From Mycolicibacterium chlorophenolicum (GTDB lineage: Bacteria > Actinomycetota > Actinomycetes > Mycobacteriales > Mycobacteriaceae): 64,000 nucleotides of DNA. This document shows, in pieces, positions 16,777 through 27,691 of the stretch. Made by a program: the position numbers and the translations under genes. The stretch spans positions 163,286-227,285 of the forward strand of contig NZ_JYNL01000069.1 in NCBI RefSeq assembly GCF_001044235.1, read 5' to 3'. The notes beneath the pieces were generated by a model that worked only from the letters and a program-made list of their open reading frames with translations, did no database searches and was not told the DNA's origin. The stretch's first letter is position 1; the number at the start of each line of letters is the position of its first letter.

Positions 16777-17235
16777 CTATTCGGCGCCCCACTTGGCTTC
16801 GGCGCCCGAATGTCCGATGCCGACGACACCGACGATCGCCGACGCTCCCACCAGGACAGCCGCCACGGCGACGACGACGGTGGCCACGGTCCGCGTCTTG
16901 TCCGTGCGATGGGCCAGCACGTGCAACACCGCGATCGCGAGGGCGACCACGAGCAGGGCGACGGAGTAGTAGATCATCGTCTCGCCGAGCTCCTCGTGCT
17001 TCTCCAGGATCGGCCGGTGCTCACTTTCCTGGTTGTACAGCCACTGACCGGCCGAGGTGGTCAGCGGTGTCAGCGCCAGATTGATCGCCGCCAGCGCCAC
17101 CACCAGCCAGACGAAGCGCTGCCGCGCTGCGGGCCAGACCGCGCACAGGATGGCCAGGATCGCCGTCAGCGGCGCCAGCACGACGACGCCGTGGACGAGC
17201 AGAGCGTGCGCGGGCAGGCCGGCAAGAGTGGTCAT
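16777..17235 (-). CDS. DUF2231 membrane protein
   Basis: A 152-residue protein with four predicted transmembrane helices (about 8-32, 39-58, 88-108 and 117-140). The His in AHALLVHGVVVLAPL and the Gln/Glu-rich loop NQESEHRPILEKHEELGE match the DUF2231 family; conserved histidines have led to suggestions of heme or metal binding, but no function is established. Its start overlaps the stop of the FAH-family gene by 4 nt (ATGA), so the two are translationally coupled. Confidence 0.82.
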   Translation of the reverse strand: MTTLAGLPAHALLVHGVVVLAPLTAILAILCAVWPAARQRFVWLVVALAAINLALTPLTTSAGQWLYNQESEHRPILEKHEELGETMIYYSVALLVVALAIAVLHVLAHRTDKTRTVATVVVAVAAVLVGASAIVGVVGIGHSGAEAKWGAE

Positions 17236-18155
17236 GGGGTCTCCTCAGAACTCACGATGGAATGGCTGATCTCGCCGATCTGGTCGATGGCCAACGTCAG
17301 TCGATCGCCGGGGCGCAGCCAGTGGCCCGTCTCCATGCCGCTTCCACCGGGCAAGGTTCCCATGGCGAACAATTCACCGGGATAGAGTCTTTCGTCCCGG
17401 GATGCGTGCGCGAGCACCTCGCCCAACGTCCACTGCATGCCGCGACTGAACACCGTGGCCACCGTCGTGCCGTTCACGGTGACCGATCCCGTCAGCTCGT
17501 CGATGTGCGGCAGGATCTCGTCGGCGGTCACGGCCAGCACCGACATCGACGAGGCGAAGTGTTTGGCCTTCTGCGGCCCCAGTCCCGTTGCCATCTCGCT
17601 TCGTTGTACGTCGCGGGCGCTGAAATCGTTCACCACGACGAAGGCCCCGATCGCGTCGAGCGCCTCCGCGGGTCCGGCGTCGAGCAGCGGCGCGCGCAGC
17701 ACGAACCCCACCTCGAGCTCGAAATCCAGTGCGCGCGAGTAAGACGGAACCGCCACCGGGGTACCGCTGGGCACGAAGCTCAGATGATTGGACATGTAGT
17801 AGATGGGTTGCCGGTAGAACAGCGGCTTGGGTCTGAACAGCGGGAACGGTGTGCGGGTCAGCTTCTCGACGACACCGGTGGCGCGCGACTGACCCGGATG
17901 GAACCGGCGCACCAGACCGCGGGCCGCGTCGATCGCGTGCCGCTCGTAGAGCATGAAGTCGCGGAACGACGCGGGCGCAAAAGGCAGGACATTGCCCGAC
18001 GCCTGGTGATGGCGCTGCGCGCACGCGAGCTCCCAGTCCGCGTCGAACACCCGACCGCCCAGCGCCGCATCGTCCGGCGTGGCGTGCCACGCACCGTCGG
18101 CGTCGAGCGACTGCAGATCGAGCCGGTCGCCGGTGAACACGCGCCGCAGCTTCAC
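17232..18155 (-). CDS. Fumarylacetoacetate hydrolase-family protein
   Basis: A 307-residue FAH-fold enzyme with an N-terminal cap and a C-terminal catalytic barrel. Metal-binding features are visible: ALDFELEVGFVLR (two Glu), then VVNDFSARDVQRSEM (Asp) and LGPQKAKHFASSM; the C-terminus has GSGMETGHWLRPGDRL. Such enzymes cleave C-C bonds of acylpyruvates or isomerise homoprotocatechuate products. The upstream residues SNHLSFVPSGTPV resemble fumarylacetoacetases proper. No aromatic catabolic genes surround it, so the substrate is unknown. It forms a two-gene unit with DUF2231. Confidence 0.88.
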   Translation of the reverse strand: MKLRRVFTGDRLDLQSLDADGAWHATPDDAALGGRVFDADWELACAQRHHQASGNVLPFAPASFRDFMLYERHAIDAARGLVRRFHPGQSRATGVVEKLTRTPFPLFRPKPLFYRQPIYYMSNHLSFVPSGTPVAVPSYSRALDFELEVGFVLRAPLLDAGPAEALDAIGAFVVVNDFSARDVQRSEMATGLGPQKAKHFASSMSVLAVTADEILPHIDELTGSVTVNGTTVATVFSRGMQWTLGEVLAHASRDERLYPGELFAMGTLPGGSGMETGHWLRPGDRLTLAIDQIGEISHSIVSSEETP

Positions 18156-18212
18156 AGTGACTGTGATACCAGTCGCAGCTGTGAATCGGCGCCACGACAG
18201 GCGCGGGAAAAG

Positions 18213-20792
18213 TTACGCGGCCAGCGGCCTGTAGTCCGTCGAGCGCTGCCGTGCCGGACGGCCGATGCCCTCGGCGATCGCGACCAGTTCGGCGACGGTC
18301 TTGGCGCTGCCGTTCTCCGAGCCCGCCATCCGCGAGATCGTCTCCTCCATCAGCGTGCCGCCCAGATCGTTGGCGCCACCGGTGAGCATCACCTGGGTGC
18401 GTTCGACACCGAGCTTCACCCAGCTGGTCTGGATGTTGGAGATCCTGCCGTGCAACATGATCCGCGCCAGCGCGTGCACCGCGCGGTTGTCGCGATGCGT
18501 CGGCCCCGGCCGCGCCCCGCCCGCCAGGTAGAGCGGCGAGGACTGGTGCACGAACGGCAGCGGCACGAATTCGGTGAATCCGCCTGTGCGGTCCTGGATT
18601 CCGCGCAGTACCCGCAGATGCCCCACCCAGTGCCGGGGCTGGTCGACGTGCCCGTACATCATCGTCGAGCTCGATCGCAGCCCCACCTCGTGCGCGGTGG
18701 TGATCACGTCGATCCACAGCGAGGTCGGCAGCTTGCCCTTGGTCAGCACCCAGCGCACCTCGTCGTCGAGGATCTCCGCCGCGGTCCCCGGGATGGTGTC
18801 CAGTCCGGCCTCCCGCAGCGCGGTCAGCCACTCGCGGATGCTCATGCCGCTCTTGGTCGCCCCGTTGGCGATCTCCATCGGAGAGAACGCGTGCACGTGC
18901 ATCGAGGGCACCCGCTTCTTGACCGCGCGCACCAGGTCGGCATAGCCCGTCACGGGCAGTTCCGGGTCGATGCCACCCTGCATGCACACCTCGGTGGCAC
19001 CGGCGACGTGCGCCTCCCACGCCCGGGCGGCGACCTCGTCGGTGGACAGCGAGTACGCGTCGGCGTCGCCTTTGCGCTGCGCGAACGCGCAGAACCGGCA
19101 GCCCGTGTAGCAGATGTTGGTGAAGTTGATGTTGCGGTTGACGACGAACGTCACATCGTCGCCGACGGTGTCCCGACGCAACGAATCAGCCAGCGCGGCA
19201 ACCGCTTCCAGCGCGGGACCGTCGGCGGTGGCCAGGGCCAGGTACTCGTCGTCGGTGCAGCCGGCGGGATCGCGCTCGGCCGAGCGCAGCGCGGCCAGCA
19301 CATCGGTGTCCAGGCGTTCGGGGGCACGGGCGGCCAGCTCGCTGACCTTCTCCCGGATCGACTCCCAGTCCCCGAACGCGCTGCCCAGATCGCTGCGCGT
19401 CTCGGTCAGCCGCCCTTGCGAGTCGATCGCGGTGTGCAGGTCGGTGCGGCCCAGCGACTCGGCGGCCTCGTCGGGCTCCTGCCACGGCCGCCCGACCGGA
19501 TTGACGTCGAGCGCGTAGCCCGTGTCGGGGTCGGCCAGCGCGTTGACGTGCCCCTGCACCCGCGGGTCGATCCACGCGGCGCCGGCCTGCACGTACTGCG
19601 GCTGCGCGGTGAGCCGCTGCACCAGGTCGTATCCCGCCTCGGCGGTCACCGCGGCCAGCTCGTCGAGCGCCGGCCACGGCCGCTCCGGGTTCACGTGGTC
19701 GGGCGTCAGCGGTGACACCCCGCCCCAGTCGTCGACGCCCGCGCCGATCAGCGCGAGGCACTCCTGCCGCGACACCAGATTCGGCGGGGCCTGGATGCGC
19801 ATCTTCGGCCCCATCACCAAGCGTGTGACGGCCAGGGTGGCCAGGAAGTCGTCGATCCCGGCGTCGGGCACCGAGGCCATCGCGGTGTGGTCCTTGGCGC
19901 GGAAGTTCTGCACGATCACTTCCTGTACGTGACCGAATTCCTTGTGCGAGCGCCGGATCGCGTGGATCGTGTCGGCGCGTTCGGCGAGCGTCTCACCGAT
20001 GCCGACGAGCAGCCCGGTGGTGAACGGGATGGACAGCCGGCCGGCGTCGGCCAGCGTGCGCAGCCGCACCTCGGGGTCCTTGTCGGGGCTGCCGTAGTGC
20101 GCCTCCCCGCGGGTCTCGAACAGGCGGCGCGACGTCGTCTCGAGCATCATGCCCATCGACGGCGCGACGGGCTTGAGCCGGGACAGCTCCGACCAGCTCA
20201 TCACCCCGGGGTTCAGATGCGGCAGCAGCCCGGTCTCCTCGAGCACCCGGATCGCCATGGCCCGCACGTAGTCCAGCGTCGAGTCGTAGCCGCGCTCGTC
20301 GAGCCACTGCTTGGCCTCCGGCCAGCGCGCCTCCGGCCGGTCTCCCAGCGTGAACAACGCTTCCTTGCAGCCCAATTCGGCGCCGCGGCGGGCGACCTCC
20401 AGGATCTCGTCGGGCTCCATGAACACGCCCTTGCCCGCGGCCCGCAGCCGACCCGGCACCGTGACGAATGTGCAGTAGTGGCAGGTGTCGCGGCACAGGT
20501 GCGTCACCGGGATGAAGACCTTGCGCGAATAACTGACCGGCAGCTTGCCGGTGGCGCCGCGCCGGCCGGCGGCCTCGAGGCCGGCGTCGCGTACCCGCGC
20601 CGCGCTTGCGCACAGGTCGGCCAGGTCGTCGCCGCGCGCCGTCAAGGCGATCGCGGCCTCGTCGACGTTGAGCGCCACGCCGTCACGCGCGCGGCGCAAC
20701 ACCCTCCGCAGCGCGGCCGCGGACGGCGCGCTCGAGACAGGGGGGACGCTGGGGCTGGGCAGGTCGGTGCCGCGCTGGGGGTTCAGAGCCAC
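18213..20792 (-). CDS. fbiC: 7,8-didemethyl-8-hydroxy-5-deazariboflavin (FO) synthase
   Basis: The double radical-SAM enzyme that joins tyrosine and 5-amino-6-ribitylaminouracil into FO, the chromophore of coenzyme F420. At 859 residues it is the fused actinobacterial form: an N-terminal CofG-like module with Cys100, Cys104 and Cys107 (CRDTCHYC) and a C-terminal CofH-like module with Cys561, Cys565 and Cys568 (CYTGCRFC). Sequence closely follows M. tuberculosis Rv1173. GTG 20792 is used; no other in-frame start gives the family N-terminus. The PPOX-fold proteins elsewhere in the window (56.2 kb, perhaps 47.5 kb) are candidate F420 users. Confidence 0.98.
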   Translation of the reverse strand: MALNPQRGTDLPSPSVPPVSSAPSAAALRRVLRRARDGVALNVDEAAIALTARGDDLADLCASAARVRDAGLEAAGRRGATGKLPVSYSRKVFIPVTHLCRDTCHYCTFVTVPGRLRAAGKGVFMEPDEILEVARRGAELGCKEALFTLGDRPEARWPEAKQWLDERGYDSTLDYVRAMAIRVLEETGLLPHLNPGVMSWSELSRLKPVAPSMGMMLETTSRRLFETRGEAHYGSPDKDPEVRLRTLADAGRLSIPFTTGLLVGIGETLAERADTIHAIRRSHKEFGHVQEVIVQNFRAKDHTAMASVPDAGIDDFLATLAVTRLVMGPKMRIQAPPNLVSRQECLALIGAGVDDWGGVSPLTPDHVNPERPWPALDELAAVTAEAGYDLVQRLTAQPQYVQAGAAWIDPRVQGHVNALADPDTGYALDVNPVGRPWQEPDEAAESLGRTDLHTAIDSQGRLTETRSDLGSAFGDWESIREKVSELAARAPERLDTDVLAALRSAERDPAGCTDDEYLALATADGPALEAVAALADSLRRDTVGDDVTFVVNRNINFTNICYTGCRFCAFAQRKGDADAYSLSTDEVAARAWEAHVAGATEVCMQGGIDPELPVTGYADLVRAVKKRVPSMHVHAFSPMEIANGATKSGMSIREWLTALREAGLDTIPGTAAEILDDEVRWVLTKGKLPTSLWIDVITTAHEVGLRSSSTMMYGHVDQPRHWVGHLRVLRGIQDRTGGFTEFVPLPFVHQSSPLYLAGGARPGPTHRDNRAVHALARIMLHGRISNIQTSWVKLGVERTQVMLTGGANDLGGTLMEETISRMAGSENGSAKTVAELVAIAEGIGRPARQRSTDYRPLAA

Positions 20793-20877
20793 TTCCTCAT
20801 AACCCCGGCATGGCCGCGGATCTTCCGCGCGTCACACATTCGACGAATCCAGGCGCCTGGCATACCGGCCACAGTAG

Positions 20878-21348
20878 TCAACGAGCGCGCGTCCGGGCGC
20901 CCGCCCCGGTGCTGGGGGCCGCGACCCGCCGCCGGCTCAGCAGCCAGCCCGCCGGCAGCGCACCGACGGCGATGAGCAGCACCGACGCGTACTCCATCAG
21001 TCCGGAACCGCCGAACACGATGTCGTCGCCGGGACCGCCGAAGGTGCACAGCAGCACCGTCGCCAGCCAGGTCCACAACGGCAGCGCCGCCAGCCGCGGC
21101 GACGTGGTCCACTGCAGCGCCACCCACACCAGCCCGACGTTCAGCGCACCGCTGAGCACCGCACTGATCGGAACGGGGACGCCGCCGATGCGCAGCGGCA
21201 GGAAGAACACGGCCATCAGCGCGGAGAGGACACCGTCGAGCGCGAGCACACCCAGGACGAGGAGCCGGAGCCGATCGGGCCCCGGCGCGGTCGGCGCCGT
21301 CAGGTCGGAATGCTGTCGAGCACGGACACCAGGGAACCGACGACCCAC
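20878..21348 (-). CDS. Small integral membrane protein (Rv1171-like position)
   Basis: Up to 156 residues with four hydrophobic helices (LRLLVLGVLALDGVLSALMA, then PISAVLSGALNVGLVWVAL, LWTWLATVLLCTF, and ASVLLIAVGALPAGWLL) and a basic C-terminus. It lies between fbiC and mshB, the place of Rv1171 in M. tuberculosis. Function is unknown. The start is uncertain: GTG 21348 overlaps the preceding 35-codon gene by 49 nt, and hydrophobic sequence begins only about 25 residues later. A CTG right at the upstream stop (CTGA) would give a coupled start. Confidence 0.7.
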   Translation of the reverse strand: MGRRFPGVRARQHSDLTAPTAPGPDRLRLLVLGVLALDGVLSALMAVFFLPLRIGGVPVPISAVLSGALNVGLVWVALQWTTSPRLAALPLWTWLATVLLCTFGGPGDDIVFGGSGLMEYASVLLIAVGALPAGWLLSRRRVAAPSTGAGARTRAR

Positions 21349-21407
21349 TGGAAGTTGTCCAGGCGGTCCTGCCAGTGCTGCAGGTTGGGATCGAGATCCG
21401 GATCCAT
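21300..21407 (-). CDS. 35-residue small protein upstream of the membrane protein
   Basis: A short gene beginning MDPDLDPNLQHWQDRLDNFQ and ending in a hydrophobic turn (WVVGSLVSVLDS). The second of two nearby ATGs is chosen because GGAAGG lies 7 nt upstream. The protein is acidic at the N-terminus, then amphipathic helical. Its stop falls inside the beginning of the next membrane gene, suggesting translational coupling. Supporting evidence is the good ribosome site and position; no function can be assigned. Confidence 0.6.
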   Translation of the reverse strand: MDPDLDPNLQHWQDRLDNFQWVVGSLVSVLDSIPT

Positions 21408-21466
21408 GTGCATGCCTTCCGCGCGCGCCGTGCAGTTGAGGGCACTGTACCCCGTCGGCCCCGCCC

Positions 21467-22321
21467 TCACCCCAGGCTCAGCCCGGCCAGCAGATCGGTT
21501 TCCCAGCCCCGGTCGTCGCGCTCCCCCGCAACGCCCTCGACCAGGGTGTAATGCTCCACCAACGGCACCGGCAACGCGACGCCGTTGGACAGCGCCATCG
21601 CCGTACCGTCCGGCGACACCTGCACCTGCGTCGCGTGCGCCCGCAGCGCCGCCAGCTTCGCGGGCACGTGCGCGGCGACGTCGAGCGCCGCGTCGATCGC
21701 GTCGTCGGCGTAGCCGATGATCGGCAGGACGTCGGCGTCGACGGTGATCCACCCGTCGGGCACGTTCGTCAGCGCCGCCAGTCCCGCGGTCAGGGCGGTC
21801 TGCGACATCACCGTCCAGTACACCTTCGGCACCCGCCACCGCGACGCGGCGACGCCGGCCATCGTGACCCGGTGGGCGTGGATGTGGTCGGGGTGGCCGT
21901 ACCCGCCCTGCGGGTCGTAGGTGACGACGACGTGCGGGCGCAGCTCGTCGACGACGGCGGCGAGCGCAGCGGTCTGCTCCTCGACGTCCCCGTCGACGAA
22001 CCGCTGCCGATGCCGCGGCGTGGTTCCCTCCATGCCGGAATCCCGCCACCGGCCGGCGCCGCCGAGGAAGCGGGGCCGGTCCACCCCGAGCGCGGCCAGC
22101 GCGGCGGTCAGCTCCCCGATCCGGTAGCCGCCGAGCTGATCGGCGCCGTCCACGGACAGCTGCGCCCACTGCTCGCCGATGACCTCGCCCTCCTCGCCGA
22201 GCGTGCAGGTCAGCACCTGCACCTGCGCGCCGCGCGCGCAGTAGTGGGCGATGGTCGCGCCGGTGGTCAGGGTCTCGTCGTCGGGGTGGGCGTGCACGAA
22301 AAGAAGCCGCGGCGTCTCCAT
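21467..22321 (-). CDS. mshB: GlcNAc-Ins deacetylase of mycothiol synthesis
   Basis: Zinc amidohydrolase that deacetylates GlcNAc-inositol to GlcN-inositol, the second-phase step of mycothiol synthesis. The 284-residue protein has the zinc triad His12 and Asp15 (HAHPDDE) and His146 (GHPDHIHAH), with His143 the likely catalytic histidine. It corresponds to Rv1170. ATG 22321 is the family start (METPRLLFVHAHPDDE). It is divergent from the chloride-channel gene with 27 bp between starts, so leaderless transcription is likely for at least one. Confidence 0.97.
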   Translation of the reverse strand: METPRLLFVHAHPDDETLTTGATIAHYCARGAQVQVLTCTLGEEGEVIGEQWAQLSVDGADQLGGYRIGELTAALAALGVDRPRFLGGAGRWRDSGMEGTTPRHRQRFVDGDVEEQTAALAAVVDELRPHVVVTYDPQGGYGHPDHIHAHRVTMAGVAASRWRVPKVYWTVMSQTALTAGLAALTNVPDGWITVDADVLPIIGYADDAIDAALDVAAHVPAKLAALRAHATQVQVSPDGTAMALSNGVALPVPLVEHYTLVEGVAGERDDRGWETDLLAGLSLG

Positions 22322-22348
22322 GCGCTCAGCTTGCCTTAGATTCCCCTG

Positions 22349-23590
22349 GTGAGCCGCCGCGCTGTCGAGTACGGGTGCGCCGTCGTGCTCATCGGTCTGC
22401 TCGCCGGTGTGGCAGGCGCAGCGACGACACTGCTGCTGCACGCCGTCGAGCACCTCACCTACCGGTACACGTTCGGCACGCTGCTCACCGGCGTGGAGAA
22501 CAGCGGCGACCTGCGCCGCGCGCTCGGCCCGATGGTCGGCGGCGCGCTGGCGGGCTTCGGGTGGTGGCTGCTGCGACGCCGGCGCCCGGTCCAGGGGATG
22601 TCCGCAGTGCTGGCCGGCGAGCGGCCGGTGCGCCGGCTCGGCCTGACCGTCGACGCGGGACTGCAGGTGCTGCTCGTCGGATCCGGGGCGTCGCTCGGCC
22701 GCGAGGGCGCACCGCGGCAGCTCGCCGTGGCCTGGGGTGACCTCGGCACGTCGCGGTGGGCGCTCACCGCGCGCGACCGCGAGATCCTGCTGGCCTGCGC
22801 GGCGGGCGCGGGACTGGGTGCGGTGTACAGCGTGCCGCTGGGCGGCGCGCTGTTCGCGACGCGGATCCTGCTCGGCACATGGCATCCGCGGGCCTGGGGA
22901 ACGGCCCTGATCACCTCGAGCCTGGCCGTCGCCGTGGCCGCGCCGGTCACCCACCTCGAACACCCGCTGGTGTGGCCGGACGCAGACCTGTCCTACCTAT
23001 TCGGGTTCCTCGCGCTGGCGCTGGCGCCGCTCGCGGTCGCGGTCGGGCTGGCGTTCGACCGCCTGACCACCGCGGCGCGGCCGGCGACCGCGCCGCGGTC
23101 GGCCGCGCTGATTCCGGCGATCGCGGCGGCCGGACTGCTCACCGGCGTGTGTTCGATCTGGCTGCCCGAGCTCCCGGGCAACGGCCGCAGCGTGCTCGAG
23201 GTCAGCGTCAACAGCGGGCTCACGCTCACCGCGGCGGCCGCCATCCTGGTGCTCAAGCCGGTGCTGACGGCGCTGTTCCTGCGGGCGGGCGCGGTGGGCG
23301 GGATGCTCACCCCGGCGCTGGCGACCGGTGCGGCGGCGGGCTCGCTGGTGGCGCTCGCGCTCAACGCGGGGGCGGGAACCGCGCTGCCGGTGGCGGCGGT
23401 GTCGCTGACGTGCGCGGCGGGCGTGCTGGCGATCACCCAGCGCTCGCCGCTGTTCGCGACGCTGTTCGTCTGGGAGCTGGCGCGCCCGCCGGTCTGGCTG
23501 CTGGCGGTGTTCGCGCTCGCGGCGTTCACCTCCGCCGGCCTGGCGGCGCTGCGGCGGCGGCGCCGACGGTCCGCTACTGCGGCAGCTTGA
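22349..23590 (+). CDS. ClC-family chloride channel/antiporter
   Basis: A 413-residue membrane protein of the voltage-gated ClC family. The anion-pathway signatures are visible: GSGASLGREGAPRQLA (with the gating Glu in GREGA), GAGLGAVYSVPLGGALF and GAVGGMLTPALATG. About ten hydrophobic helices cover the length and there are no C-terminal CBS domains. The gating glutamate suggests a possible H+/Cl- exchanger, but the inner proton glutamate cannot be assigned. GTG start, head-to-head with mshB; the end overlaps the convergent lpqW by 17 nt. Confidence 0.9.
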   Translation: MSRRAVEYGCAVVLIGLLAGVAGAATTLLLHAVEHLTYRYTFGTLLTGVENSGDLRRALGPMVGGALAGFGWWLLRRRRPVQGMSAVLAGERPVRRLGLTVDAGLQVLLVGSGASLGREGAPRQLAVAWGDLGTSRWALTARDREILLACAAGAGLGAVYSVPLGGALFATRILLGTWHPRAWGTALITSSLAVAVAAPVTHLEHPLVWPDADLSYLFGFLALALAPLAVAVGLAFDRLTTAARPATAPRSAALIPAIAAAGLLTGVCSIWLPELPGNGRSVLEVSVNSGLTLTAAAAILVLKPVLTALFLRAGAVGGMLTPALATGAAAGSLVALALNAGAGTALPVAAVSLTCAAGVLAITQRSPLFATLFVWELARPPVWLLAVFALAAFTSAGLAALRRRRRRSATAAA

Positions 23591-25445
23591 CCCACTGCCC
23601 GGCGTCGCCGACGATCCCGACCGGCACCGCCCCGGTCAGGCTGACGCCCTGCACGCTCGGTCCGGCGGCGACGATCGTGGTGTCCTGCAGGATCGGCAGC
23701 ACCGTGGCCATGTCCCACAGTCGCGGCTCGACCTCGTCGATCACTTCGCCGATGTCGGCGGTGCCCTGCAGCGCCGCGTCGATGCGCGGCTGGATCGCGC
23801 GGTCGCAGATTCCGGTGATGTTGCTGGGCGCCTGGACGAGCTGACCGGATTCCGGCGCCGGCGGCGCGGACGTCGGCGTCGTCGCCGGGGTCGACGGCCG
23901 GGCCGGCGTCGGGGACGGCGACGGGGTGGGGCTGTCACCGGTGGACGGCAGCGCCGTCGCGGTGGGGATGGCGGTCGCCTCCAGGGCGGGGCAGCCGTAG
24001 CGCGACGCCAGCGCGGTCGCCAGATCGCCCCCGGCCTGGTGCCACCCGACCACCGCGTCGACGCGGTTGTTGACCAGCGCGTCGCCGTAGAGCGCCACCG
24101 GGTCCAGGGCCGACACCGACGCCGCGATGCCGACACTGCGCAGTTGGTCGGCGGCGGTGTTGGCCACCGCGACCGCGGTCGGATCGTTGTTGGCCACCCC
24201 GAGCACCAGCGTCAGCGGCTCACCGTCCTTGGTCAGCTGACCGCGGTTGCTCTCCGGCGGGGTCGATCCGGGTGACTGCTGGCCGGGGGTGGAGGTGGGC
24301 GCGGGGTCCACCCGGTAACCCGCGGCGCCCAGTAGCGCCATCGCCTCCTCGCGCGTCATCGCCGCCGGCGCCGTCGGCACGTAGCCCGGGTCGGACGGGG
24401 AACGCACCTGCGCCTGCGCCAGCGTCACGGTGTTGTCGTCGCCGGCACCGACCGCGGCCAGCAGGTCGACGTCGAGCAGACCGAGAACCGCCTTGCGCAC
24501 CTGGACATCGGTCAGCGCGGGCTGCTGGGCGCGCAGCGACAGCTGCATGACGCGCGGGGTCACGATGCGCGCCGTGCGGACGTCGGGGATCGCGGACAGC
24601 TGCGCGAACACCGCCGAACCGCCGTGCACCTGGGCGACCTGAGTGTCGCCGTTGCGGATCGAGTCGGCCAGCGCGGCCGGGGCGCCGCCGCGCCGGAACA
24701 GGATGAGATCCGGGGTGGCCGGCTTGCCCCAGTAACGGTCGTTGCGGGCCAGCAGGATCTCGTCGCGCTGCGGGTCGATGCTCTCCACCCGGAACTGACC
24801 ACCGGTCACCGGCAACGCCTGCGCCAGGCCGGCGGGGAACCCACCGGGCACGTCCTTGACGATGTGCGCCGGAAGGATGTCGTTGAACAGCTCGCGCCAG
24901 GCCGGGTACGGCTGGGCGAAGGTGACCACTGCGGTCTTGCCGCCCTCCACCGACTGCACCCCGGTGATCAGGTCGTAGCCGGCCGGGTCCACGGCGCCGG
25001 GCTGGCTGACCATCTGCCGCCACAGGTACCAGAAGTCGTCGGCGCCGATGGGCGCGTTGTCCGTCCACTGCGCCTCGGGGCGGATCTTGTAGGTGACGGT
25101 GAACGGGTCCTGGCTGGTGACCTCGGCGGATTCCAGCAGTGAGGTGTCCAGCTCCCAGCGCGACCCGGTCGGGGTGCGGGAATCCGGGATCGGCCGGAAC
25201 GAGCTCGGCAGCACCAGCGAGCTGATCGCGGCGTTGACCGGCGACTGGTCGGAGAGCAGGTGGGCGTTGAAGCCCGGACCGATCGAGTCGATCGCCATGA
25301 TGATCTGCGTCGCCTTCGTCGGCGGCGGAGCGGTGGATTCGGTGGTGTCGGTGCTCTGCGGCGCGGGCGGTGGACTCACCGTGCAGCCCGCCAGGAGCGC
25401 CATCACCGCGACCGCGCAGGTCAGCACACGGCGGGCGGTCGGCAC
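23574..25445 (-). CDS. lpqW: Lipoprotein LpqW, regulator of PIM/LAM synthesis
   Basis: A 623-residue lipoprotein with an extracellular solute-binding (SBP family 5) fold that in mycobacteria acts in balancing polar PIM against lipomannan/LAM synthesis rather than in transport. The lipobox is LLAGC (Cys21), followed by a Pro/Thr tether. SBP5-like landmarks include PFTVTYKIRPEAQWTDNAPI and RNDRYWGKPATPDLILF. A low-complexity Pro/Thr/Ser stretch near 490-530 interrupts the C-terminal lobe. Genetic links between lpqW and pimE are known in M. smegmatis, and pimE is in this window (36.1 kb). It lies 52 bp downstream of typA. Confidence 0.93.
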   Translation of the reverse strand: MPTARRVLTCAVAVMALLAGCTVSPPPAPQSTDTTESTAPPPTKATQIIMAIDSIGPGFNAHLLSDQSPVNAAISSLVLPSSFRPIPDSRTPTGSRWELDTSLLESAEVTSQDPFTVTYKIRPEAQWTDNAPIGADDFWYLWRQMVSQPGAVDPAGYDLITGVQSVEGGKTAVVTFAQPYPAWRELFNDILPAHIVKDVPGGFPAGLAQALPVTGGQFRVESIDPQRDEILLARNDRYWGKPATPDLILFRRGGAPAALADSIRNGDTQVAQVHGGSAVFAQLSAIPDVRTARIVTPRVMQLSLRAQQPALTDVQVRKAVLGLLDVDLLAAVGAGDDNTVTLAQAQVRSPSDPGYVPTAPAAMTREEAMALLGAAGYRVDPAPTSTPGQQSPGSTPPESNRGQLTKDGEPLTLVLGVANNDPTAVAVANTAADQLRSVGIAASVSALDPVALYGDALVNNRVDAVVGWHQAGGDLATALASRYGCPALEATAIPTATALPSTGDSPTPSPSPTPARPSTPATTPTSAPPAPESGQLVQAPSNITGICDRAIQPRIDAALQGTADIGEVIDEVEPRLWDMATVLPILQDTTIVAAGPSVQGVSLTGAVPVGIVGDAGQWVKLPQ

Positions 25446-25497
25446 GCTGCCAGCGTATCGACCGCCGGATCGGCGGCCGCCGCGTGCCGACGGCCGG

Positions 25498-27402
<1,905 letters not shown>

Positions 27403-27458
27403 GCCCGTGATTGTCGCAGTGCCGTGCACCGATCGCGAAAACGAGAGACACCCGTCAC

Positions 27459-27623
27459 GTGGCCCGCAAGCTCACCGAGCTCACCCCGAAGAAGAAGTGC
27501 TGCCGCAGTAAACCCCGCTGCAAGCGGTGCCCCGTGGTGCTGCACAAGGTCAGCAGGGCCGAGCACAACGGCATCCGCGGCAAGGACCTGGAGAAGGTCT
27601 TCAAGAGAGCGCGAAAGGCCTGA
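27459..27623 (+). CDS. 54-residue Lys/Cys-rich conserved protein
   Basis: A very basic small protein starting VARKLTELTPKKKCCRSKPR with the cysteine cluster CC-x4-C-x2-C, and ending EKVFKRARKA. The pattern suggests a zinc knuckle with RNA- or DNA-binding potential. GTG 27459 has GAGAG about 11 nt upstream. It is divergent from typA, 56 bp apart, a neighbourhood that suggests a ribosome-related role, though that is inference. I recognise the sequence as a conserved mycobacterial small protein without known function. Confidence 0.75.
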   Translation: MARKLTELTPKKKCCRSKPRCKRCPVVLHKVSRAEHNGIRGKDLEKVFKRARKA

Positions 27624-27691
27624 TCCGCGCCTGGTCAGCGGCGTACCGTGGAGGAATCCGTCAGGCAGTTACATCGAGAAGGTAGGCCGAT

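Noticed and set aside
17262..19715. Plus-strand open frame of 817 codons opposite the FAH gene and fbiC
   Set aside because: Antisense to fbiC, whose two radical-SAM modules are unmistakable.
27403..27429. Longer TypA start at GTG 27429
   Set aside because: The nine extra residues (MHGTATITG) do not look like TypA and have no better ribosome site than GTG 27402.
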